From contig NZ_JACHCC010000001.1 of NCBI RefSeq assembly GCF_014207135.1, forward strand, positions 1 through 64,000: DNA of 64,000 nt. The letters run 5' to 3'. The DNA is from Pedobacter cryoconitis. GTDB taxonomy: Bacteria > Bacteroidota > Bacteroidia > Sphingobacteriales > Sphingobacteriaceae. Shown here piece by piece: positions 58,062 to 64,000 of this stretch. Below the pieces are notes generated by a model. The model was not told where the DNA came from, did not search any database, and saw nothing but the letters and a program-made list of their open reading frames with translations. The position numbers and the translations under genes are program-made. Numbering within the stretch: the first letter of the stretch is position 1; each line of letters starts with the position of its first letter.

Positions 58062-58987
58062 GATGGTTTTAATATCTCTTTTATTTCATAATTAAACGCA
58101 CCTTTAATGGGACGTATCGGAGTTTCTTTGGCATCACTTAATACTTTTACAAAACATGCTCCGAAATAAAATATGAAAGAGGAGTAAAAAACAAAAAGCA
58201 TAATTAACACGATAGAACCTGATGCGCCGTAGATGTTGCCTATGTTGCTTAATGGCAAGGCTATACGTAGAATGTATTTGCCTAGAGTAAAAAGAATACC
58301 CGTCAGAATTCCCCCTCTGACAGAAGATTTCCAGGTAGGTCTTCCGCTGGTCAGAAACCTGAATAAAACACTGAACCAGGTAGTCACAATAGCAATAAAT
58401 AAAAGTTGATTTAGTATACTGAGGAATACTCTCCCAAAGGTTGGTGAGGCTGTGTTAATATAGGTTCCTATGAATGCCTGGATACTATCGGTCAGTAAAC
58501 CAACGAAAAATAAGATGCCGGCAAGCAGGATAATCCCCATTGATCTGCCCCTTATCTTTAATTTGAATAAAAAACTGGTGTGATCTTTCATTCCGATTGA
58601 CCAGATCTGATCCATTGAGTTCTTAATTACAGAGAAGAGTGTCGTTGCCACAAAGAGGAAAAAGACAAAACTTAAAATGGTAGCGTACCATTTATGATCC
58701 ATTCCACGGATATTTCTTAATGTCTGCCTGATTTGTTGTGTACTGCTATCGTCCAGAAGTGTACCCAGTCTCTCGAAAATTCTGTTTACCAACGTTTTCC
58801 TGTCTATGAAAAACCCAAATAATCTGATCAGGATTAATAGAATAGGAGGTAAAGCGAAATTGGCGAAAAATGCTGTTGCACCTGCCAACCTTAACGGATC
58901 ATTTTTTTGAAACAGTTTAAATGCTTTCCGGAAATGCAGGGTGAAAATATGAACTCTCTGGATATTAATGTTAGACATGCCTTTCAA
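58058..58987 (-). CDS. YihY/BrkB-type inner-membrane protein
   Basis: A 309-residue protein with about six membrane segments and the YihY/BrkB pattern: GATAFFANFALPPIL near residues 34-48 and GNIYGASGSIVLIML near 250. The family was once annotated as ribonuclease BN, which has been withdrawn; the actual role is unknown. Met4 is an alternative start. Confidence 0.88.
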   Translation of the reverse strand: MKGMSNINIQRVHIFTLHFRKAFKLFQKNDPLRLAGATAFFANFALPPILLILIRLFGFFIDRKTLVNRIFERLGTLLDDSSTQQIRQTLRNIRGMDHKWYATILSFVFFLFVATTLFSVIKNSMDQIWSIGMKDHTSFLFKLKIRGRSMGIILLAGILFFVGLLTDSIQAFIGTYINTASPTFGRVFLSILNQLLFIAIVTTWFSVLFRFLTSGRPTWKSSVRGGILTGILFTLGKYILRIALPLSNIGNIYGASGSIVLIMLFVFYSSFIFYFGACFVKVLSDAKETPIRPIKGAFNYEIKEILKPS

Positions 58988-59058
58988 TTGCCGGTAAATC
59001 CCGAAAGTAGTTAAATTTTCTCAATGAAGAAGAAAGGAAAAAAAATAGGGGTTATAAA

Positions 59059-59088
59059 CAGGGAAGCTATAAGGCTTCCCTGAATTTT
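59059..59088 (+). terminator. Hairpin with T-run in the BrkB-hppD gap
   Basis: CAGGGAAGC (59059-59067) pairs with GCTTCCCTG (59074-59082), followed by AATTTTTT. No + strand gene precedes it, so it may end a short unannotated RNA or act for hppD read-through. Confidence 0.5.
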
Positions 59089-59191
59089 TTAAATACTTAG
59101 CTAAACACACCACATAATTAACTAAATAATACCTGATAGAGCAAATGGAATACCACAATATCAGCGAGGTGTCCGGTTTGTATTTAAAAAG

Positions 59192-59267
59192 AATGGGTAC
59201 CGATGCGATGGCTTGACAATATTTACCCCCTCAGACAAAAATTGCAGCCAGAGCATCAGTACCCATT
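59192..59267 (-). terminator. Long imperfect stem-loop at the 3' end of hppD
   Basis: Arms 59192-59213 and 59246-59267 match at 19 of 22 positions (one further pair is a G-U wobble) around a 32-base loop. On the minus strand the stem is followed by CTTTTT, so it probably terminates hppD. It is larger than ordinary terminators. Confidence 0.55.
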
Positions 59268-59275
59268 ATAGGAAA

Positions 59276-60403
59276 TTAAAGATTTCCTCTGAGCTGTTGT
59301 TCTCTTTCCAATGACTCAAATAAAGCTTTAAAGTTTCCTGCACCAAAAGATTGTGCACCTTTTCTTTGAATGATTTCAAAAAATAAGGTAGGACGATCCT
59401 GTACTGGTTTGGTAAAAATCTGTAGTAAATAACCTTCTTCATCATGGTCTACCAGAATTCCCAATTCCTGTAAAGGAGCTATATCCTCATCAATTTTTCC
59501 AACTCTTTCCAGTAAGGTTTCATAATAAGCTTTTGGAGGAGGACTTAAAAATTCTACCCCGCGTAACTTCATGGCTCTTACAGTTTCAATGATATCATGA
59601 GTGGCTACTGCGATATGCTGAACACCCTCACCTTCATAAAACTCTAAATACTCTTCAATTTGTGATTTCTTTTTACCTTCTGCCGGCTCATTGATCGGAA
59701 ACTTCACATAACCGTTTTTGTTACTCATCACTTTACTCATCAGTGCTGAATATTCAGTATTGATCTGTTTGTCATCGAAGGAAAGAATGTTCTTAAAGCC
59801 CATTACATCTTCATACCATTTTACAGCTTCGTTCATCCTGTTCCAGCCTACATTTCCTACACAGTGGTCGATATAGAGTAGTCCTGTACTTCCCGGACGA
59901 TAATCACTTTCGACAGCGACATAACCAGGCATAAATGCACCCTTGTAATTTTTACGTTCTACAAACAGATGGACAGTTTCTCCATAGGTGTAAATACCGG
60001 CTGTACGTACCTCACCAAATTCATCAGTTAATGTTTTAGGTTCCTGGTAGGATACTGCACCACGTTTTACTGTTTCTTCGTAAGATTTATAGGCATCGTC
60101 AACCCAAAGAGCAAGGATTTTAACACCATCGCCATGTTTCTTGATATGCTCAATGATCACTCCGTCTGAATTCAGGGGAGTAGTCAATACCAATCTTATT
60201 TTTCCCTGCTGTAATACATAGGAAGCTCTGTCTCTGAGACCGGTTTCTGGTCCTGCATAAGCCACAGTTTCAAAACCGAAGGCAGTTTTATAAAAATGTG
60301 CAGACTGTTTTGCATTACCAACGTATAACTCAACGTGATCTGTGCCGTTCAGCGGAAGGAAATCCTGTAATTCTGTGTCTTTCTCAACAACTAGTGTTTG
60401 CAT
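59276..60403 (-). CDS. hppD: 4-hydroxyphenylpyruvate dioxygenase
   Basis: Non-haem iron enzyme that converts 4-hydroxyphenylpyruvate to homogentisate in tyrosine breakdown. It is 375 residues with two vicinal-oxygen-chelate domains. The iron ligands fit YIDHCVGN (His), VQHIAVATHD (His) and LFFEIIQRKG (Glu). DHVELYVGNAKQS opens the first domain. It lies 37 bases after hmgA on the same strand and is cotranscribed. Confidence 0.96.
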   Translation of the reverse strand: MQTLVVEKDTELQDFLPLNGTDHVELYVGNAKQSAHFYKTAFGFETVAYAGPETGLRDRASYVLQQGKIRLVLTTPLNSDGVIIEHIKKHGDGVKILALWVDDAYKSYEETVKRGAVSYQEPKTLTDEFGEVRTAGIYTYGETVHLFVERKNYKGAFMPGYVAVESDYRPGSTGLLYIDHCVGNVGWNRMNEAVKWYEDVMGFKNILSFDDKQINTEYSALMSKVMSNKNGYVKFPINEPAEGKKKSQIEEYLEFYEGEGVQHIAVATHDIIETVRAMKLRGVEFLSPPPKAYYETLLERVGKIDEDIAPLQELGILVDHDEEGYLLQIFTKPVQDRPTLFFEIIQRKGAQSFGAGNFKALFESLEREQQLRGNL

Positions 60404-60440
60404 GTTTTGTCTTTTTATTTATTAATAATTGGTCTTCTGG

Positions 60441-61607
60441 TTATTCTATATTGATCTGCCAGCTTTTGTGGTAGTTCTCATCTTCAATTTTTATTGCATC
60501 CTCTGTCAGCATTAAAGGACGGAAGGGGTCAATCATCACAGCCAGCTCTTCGGTACTCTCTTTACCTATAGATTTTTCTACAGTACCAGGGTGAGGACCA
60601 TGTGGAATACCTCCGGGATGGAGTGTAATTTGTCCTTTAACCACACTTTTTCTGCTCATAAAATCACCATCAACATAATACAACACTTCGTCACTGTCTA
60701 CATTACTGTGGTTATATGGAGCTGGGATAGAAAGAGGATGATAATCAAATTTGCGGGGTACAAAAGAACAGATCACAAAGTTATGTCCTTCAAATGTCTG
60801 ATGTACGGGTGGTGGTTGGTGAAGACGACCCGTAATTGGTTCAAAATCATGGATAGAAAAGGCCCAGGGATAGTGAAAACCATCCCAGCCAACGAAATCG
60901 AAAGGATGCGTACCATAAGTATAAGGGTACATTAGACCCTGTTTTTTGATCAGTACTTTGAAATCGCCGAACTCATCAATAGTTTCCAGGTCAGCAGGTC
61001 TCCGGATATCACGCTCACAGTAAGGAGAGTGCTCCATCAGCTGGCCATATTCGTTTCTGTAACGTTTTGGAGAACGGATAGGACTGAAACTTTCTACAAT
61101 GAAAAGCCTGTTTTTTTCATCATCAAATTCCAGCTGATAAATCGTGCCACGGGGTACAACAAGGTAATCACCATAGGAAAAACGGATTTTACCAAAGCCT
61201 GTTTTTAAAGTACCTGATCCCTGGTGGATGAAAATAACTTCATCTGCCTGGCTGTTTTTGTAAAAATAATCCGTCATGGACTTTCTTGGTGCAGCAAGGG
61301 AAATGTGCAGGTCACTGTTTACCAGGACTGGTTTTCTGCTTTTCAGGTAATCATCTTCGGGTGCAATGTTAAACCCAATCAGGGAAGTGTGTTTCAGATG
61401 TTTTTCCCTGGCAATTTTGGGTTCTACCGAATAAGGCTCACCAAGCGACTTGACGATGGTTGGAGGATGACAATGATAAACAAGCGAATACAGGCTCGAA
61501 AATCCTTCAGTGGAGACCAGTTCCTCTGCATAAAGCTCACCGTCTGGCTTTCTAAAAACGGTATGTCTTTTAGGTGGAATGGTTCCTAAGGTATGATAAA
61601 TAGGCAT
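60441..61607 (-). CDS. hmgA: Homogentisate 1,2-dioxygenase
   Basis: Opens the homogentisate ring to maleylacetoacetate. It is 388 residues, a cupin-type iron enzyme. The N-terminal half has the cupin run GDYLVVPRGTIYQLEF. The C-terminal part holds the metal region HPGGIPHGPHPG and VVKGQITLHPGG. It is somewhat shorter than the E. coli/Pseudomonas-type enzyme. It heads the hmgA-hppD pair, divergent from the fumarylacetoacetase-like gene. Confidence 0.94.
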   Translation of the reverse strand: MPIYHTLGTIPPKRHTVFRKPDGELYAEELVSTEGFSSLYSLVYHCHPPTIVKSLGEPYSVEPKIAREKHLKHTSLIGFNIAPEDDYLKSRKPVLVNSDLHISLAAPRKSMTDYFYKNSQADEVIFIHQGSGTLKTGFGKIRFSYGDYLVVPRGTIYQLEFDDEKNRLFIVESFSPIRSPKRYRNEYGQLMEHSPYCERDIRRPADLETIDEFGDFKVLIKKQGLMYPYTYGTHPFDFVGWDGFHYPWAFSIHDFEPITGRLHQPPPVHQTFEGHNFVICSFVPRKFDYHPLSIPAPYNHSNVDSDEVLYYVDGDFMSRKSVVKGQITLHPGGIPHGPHPGTVEKSIGKESTEELAVMIDPFRPLMLTEDAIKIEDENYHKSWQINIE

Positions 61608-61929
61608 ATCTATAGGTTATAATTGGTTAAAATATAGGATGGATAGAAAACGCGAGAACGTTTAATATACTTGGCTTTAGGAAAAAGCTTAAATGGAGTA
61701 TTGCGCAAAAATGAGTTTAGAAAGCATAGCATACCTGAATGCGGCCAGTACTTGGCTGGCAATGCGGTCCTGATATCTTAGTTTGCTCTTTGTCATTGTT
61801 GCGAAGGCTAAATTAAGAATTATATTATTAGGTATCAAATTTATACCATACATTCTATTGCAGTTTAAATTTGCTGGTTTAAAGTTCATCAGTTCAGGGG
61901 CCTCTGCTTAGAAATGGGCAGCAAACAAT

Positions 61930-61955
61930 TTTAATTGACAAATTTAAACAGGCTT
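61930..61955. repeat. Solo MITE-end-like sequence
   Basis: The stretch AATTGACAAATTTAAACAGG (61933-61952) matches the right end of the inverted repeat at 26510-26581 except at about two bases, and similarity continues outward. It may be a decayed single end. Confidence 0.35.
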
Positions 61956-61979
61956 TTATTCATTGTGGCCTAAATTATC

Positions 61980-61987
61980 TAGCTTTG
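61980..61987 (+). promoter_or_regulatory. Candidate -7 element for the fumarylacetoacetase-like gene
   Basis: TAGCTTTG fits TAnnTTTG, 41 bases before the ATG at 62029. No clear -33 box. Confidence 0.4.
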
Positions 61988-62028
61988 ATGAGCTTTACAT
62001 TACAATGTGCTACCAAACATAAAACTAT

Positions 62029-63024
62029 ATGAAATTAGTATCCTACAAAACAGAAGACAGAGAACATCTTGGTGTTTTCATCAACGGACATATCTATAAT
62101 TTGAATTCCTGCGATAAGCAGATTCCAAATGATATGAACGGATTTCTAAAAGATTCAGAAGTACTGATGGAACGGGCTTTAGCAATTGATGCCAAAATTA
62201 AATCCGGCGAAATTGAACCTAAAGAAGAAGCGTTTTATGAGGTTGTAGCTCCGGTTCCACATCCAAGCTCCTGCAGGGACGGTTACGCTTTCCGCCAGCA
62301 TGTAGCTGCGGCACGCAGAAACCGGAAGGTAGATATGATTGCCGAATTTGATCAGTACCCTATATTTTATTTTACTAACCATAACGCTATTCAGGGACCT
62401 GGTGAGATTGAATGTATGCCAGATCATTTCCAGAAACTTGATTTTGAGCTGGAAGTAGCGATTGTAATAGGTAAAAAAGGAAGAAATATTAAGGCCGCTG
62501 AAGCAGATGCCTATATCGCAGGTTATATGATCATGAATGACATGAGTGCGAGGACACTGCAGATGGAAGAAATGTTATTAAACCTGGGCCCGGCAAAAGG
62601 AAAAGATTTTTCTACTGTTATAGGTCCATGGCTGGTAACTCCTGATGAACTGGAAGAATATAAAACAGCACCTAAAGCAGGTCATACAGGAAATAGTTAT
62701 AAACTGGAAATGAGCTGTACTGTAAATGGAAAACAGGTCTCATCGGGTAATATGGCGGATATGGACTGGACGTTTGCTGAAATTATTGAACGTTGTGCTT
62801 ACGGAGTTGATATTTTACCAGGAGATGTCATTGGTTCCGGTACTGTCGGTACCGGCTGTTTCCTTGAACTGAATGGTACAGGACTATTAAACAATCCTGA
62901 TTTTAAGCCACAATGGTTACAGGATGGAGATGTTGTTGAGATGGAGATTACAGGTCTTGGCCGTTTGAGTAATACTATCCGTAAAGTGGATACTGATTTT
63001 TCTATTTTAGCCTTGAAAAAATAA
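62029..63024 (+). CDS. Fumarylacetoacetate hydrolase family protein
   Basis: A 331-residue hydrolase. FAH-family metal and catalytic patterns are visible: DFELEVAIVIGKKGRNI (Glu ligands near residue 140), GYMIMNDMSART and GTVGTGCFLELN. Given its place opposite hmgA-hppD it probably completes tyrosine breakdown by splitting fumarylacetoacetate. Other family members act on other acylpyruvates. Its stop overlaps the start of the next gene by 1 base. Confidence 0.88.
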   Translation: MKLVSYKTEDREHLGVFINGHIYNLNSCDKQIPNDMNGFLKDSEVLMERALAIDAKIKSGEIEPKEEAFYEVVAPVPHPSSCRDGYAFRQHVAAARRNRKVDMIAEFDQYPIFYFTNHNAIQGPGEIECMPDHFQKLDFELEVAIVIGKKGRNIKAAEADAYIAGYMIMNDMSARTLQMEEMLLNLGPAKGKDFSTVIGPWLVTPDELEEYKTAPKAGHTGNSYKLEMSCTVNGKQVSSGNMADMDWTFAEIIERCAYGVDILPGDVIGSGTVGTGCFLELNGTGLLNNPDFKPQWLQDGDVVEMEITGLGRLSNTIRKVDTDFSILALKK

Positions 63025-63917
63025 TGCTGACAGTTAAAACTTCAGATTTGAGTCCGGCGCAACTGCAAAATTATTTGCAATATGCAGTTGCGCCAAGACC
63101 GATATGTTTTGCAACGACAATTGACAAAGAGGGGAATATTAATTTAAGCCCCTTTAGCTTTTTCAATATGTTCAGTACCAACCCTCCATTATGTATTTTT
63201 TCTCCTGCAAGAAGGGTACGTGACAATACGACAAAGCATACCCTTGAAAATATTCTGGAAGTCAAGGAATGTGTAATTAATATCGTAAACTATCCAATGG
63301 TTCAGCAGACCAGTCTGGCTAGTACTGAATATGCCAAAGGGGTAAATGAATTTGAAAAGGCTGGTTTTACCATGCTTCCTTCACAACTGGTTAAACCGCC
63401 ACGTGTAGCAGAAGCTCCTGTACAGATGGAGTGTATAGTTACAGAAGTGATCCATCTGGGAAACAATCCCGGTGCAGGGAACCTGATCCTGGCAGAGATA
63501 AAACTGATCCATATTCAGGAAGAGATTCTGGATGAAGACGGGAAAATTGATCAGGCAAAGATTGATCTGGTTGCCCGGCTGGGAGGAGACTGGTACTGTC
63601 GTGTAACTGCTGATAATCTTTTTAAAGTAGCTAAGCCATTAACTACCCTGGGTATTGGAGTTGATGCCCTTCCTAAAGGAGTAAGGAATTCTTATGTATT
63701 GAGTGGTAATGATCTGGGGATGTTGGGAAATATAGAAAATGTTCCTTCTGAAGAAGAAATCGACCTGGTGAGAAATATGCCTGCTGTAAAGGAAGTGCTG
63801 GATGCAACTATTGGTGATGCCGTAAATCGTCAGCGTGAATTGCATGAACTGGCTAAAACTATGCTGGAACAGGGCGAGGTATCGGATGCCCTGAAAGTTG
63901 TATTGCTGGAAAGCTAG
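63024..63917 (+). CDS. Flavin-reductase-like FMN-binding split-barrel protein
   Basis: A 297-residue protein. The first 200 residues show the flavin-reductase split barrel: VAPRPICFATTIDKEGNINLSP-type start, NLSPFSFFNMFSTNPP and CVINIV, with family residues for FMN binding. The last 100 residues are an extra helical tail not seen in short flavin reductases. It is cotranscribed with the fumarylacetoacetase-like gene. A role in aromatic breakdown is inferred from context only. Confidence 0.8.
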   Translation: MLTVKTSDLSPAQLQNYLQYAVAPRPICFATTIDKEGNINLSPFSFFNMFSTNPPLCIFSPARRVRDNTTKHTLENILEVKECVINIVNYPMVQQTSLASTEYAKGVNEFEKAGFTMLPSQLVKPPRVAEAPVQMECIVTEVIHLGNNPGAGNLILAEIKLIHIQEEILDEDGKIDQAKIDLVARLGGDWYCRVTADNLFKVAKPLTTLGIGVDALPKGVRNSYVLSGNDLGMLGNIENVPSEEEIDLVRNMPAVKEVLDATIGDAVNRQRELHELAKTMLEQGEVSDALKVVLLES

Positions 63918-64000
63918 AGAATACTTACCGCTCTCATCAGACGGCTTTTGTAATAAGGATTAAGTGTAGTAATAGTTACACCATGTGCTTTACCGGAGGT
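63914..64000 (-). CDS. C-terminal end of a gene running off the window
   Basis: The minus strand has an open frame from the window edge to a TAG at 63914-63916; the last residues read YYKSRLMRAVSIL. 28 codons are visible. The stop lies inside the stop region of the flavin-reductase-like gene, so the two are convergent and overlap by 4 bases. The family cannot be told from this fragment. Confidence 0.4.
   Translation of the reverse strand, partial: TSGKAHGVTITTLNPYYKSRLMRAVSIL

Larger units (their letters stand above)
61608..62028. other. 421-base divergent intergenic region
   Basis: No supported gene; the short minus-strand frame near 61689-61889 is not protein-like. It contains AAACG-N6-CGTTT (61648-61663), a possible operator near the hmgA start, the TAGCTTTG -7-like box at 61980-61987 before the hydrolase gene, and a stretch at 61930-61955 similar to the right end of the inverted repeat upstream of tyrS. 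Confidence 0.5.

Noticed and set aside
61689..61889. 66-codon minus-strand frame between hmgA and the hydrolase gene
   Set aside because: Not protein-like and sits in a divergent promoter region.

Overview
The window looks like a chromosome segment of a Bacteroidota bacterium of the Sphingobacteriaceae, most like Pedobacter. The reasons are AT-rich DNA, promoters of the TAnnTTTG type, weak Shine-Dalgarno signals, a TonB receptor with an N-terminal carboxypeptidase-regulatory-like domain, PF13568-type outer-membrane barrels, LytS/LytTR signalling and a histone-H1-like small protein. Nearly all of it is ordinary core genome. I see no phage, no CRISPR array, no intact insertion sequence and no defence island. 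The genus is an inference from protein character, not from a search.

Layout. 1-2000: two near-identical 5S rRNA genes, each with the same hairpin terminator, flank a PDZ aspartyl protease. 2131-4860: a first GAPDH, a GNAT acetyltransferase and pgk. 4943-20904: a complete division and cell-wall (dcw) cluster on the + strand, mraZ-rsmH-ftsL-ftsI-murE-mraY-murD-ftsW-murG-murC-ftsQ-ftsA-ftsZ, preceded by a phased GTGG repeat array that is a likely MraZ operator. 21020-27908: an alpha-oxoamine-synthase family enzyme, a histone-H1-like gene, dapA, ligA, an AcpH-like protein and tyrS. 27912-31718: a minus-strand operon of a penicillin-acylase-family hydrolase, a small membrane protein and a LuxE-like protein. 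32013-37044: glycan metabolism (GH31 alpha-glucosidase, glgB) and a GNAT. 37010-41000: a siderophore-type TonB receptor, a PepSY membrane protein and a small Cys-containing membrane protein, probably for iron or other metal uptake. 41136-45061: an outer-membrane protein, a LytS/LytTR pair, an HMA-like small protein and a lipoprotein. 45128-49696: a glycolytic operon (pfkA, a BadF-type kinase-like paralog, a second GAPDH), a divergent NrtR-type regulator and a true GlcNAc-kinase-like gene. 50291-53415: ltaE-accC-ribE. 53424-58987: a TPR protein, a small coiled protein, a sensor kinase, an outer-membrane barrel, a hypothetical protein and a BrkB/YihY membrane protein. 59276-63917: tyrosine/homogentisate degradation (hppD and hmgA, divergent from a fumarylacetoacetase-type hydrolase and a flavin-reductase-like protein). 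The window ends inside a minus-strand gene.

How the parts work together. The dcw genes overlap or nearly touch and probably form one long transcript, with MraZ at the head binding its own leader. There is a break before ftsA and another before ftsZ. Three DnaA-box-like sites lie in the ftsA-ftsZ gap, and two more lie upstream of the histone-H1-like gene, so DnaA could link replication to Z-ring supply and chromatin proteins. That is an inference. The glycolytic genes are split between two loci, each with its own GAPDH type. The pfkA operon faces a NrtR-like regulator whose Nudix box has lost catalytic glutamates, with palindromes in the shared promoter region.

The less explained parts are mostly regulatory and structural: DnaA-box pairs, long perfect palindromes, a MITE-like inverted repeat with scattered solo ends, and a kinase-like paralog with a broken phosphate-binding motif. 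I did not find a clearly new multi-gene system. All functional calls rest on motifs read by eye.
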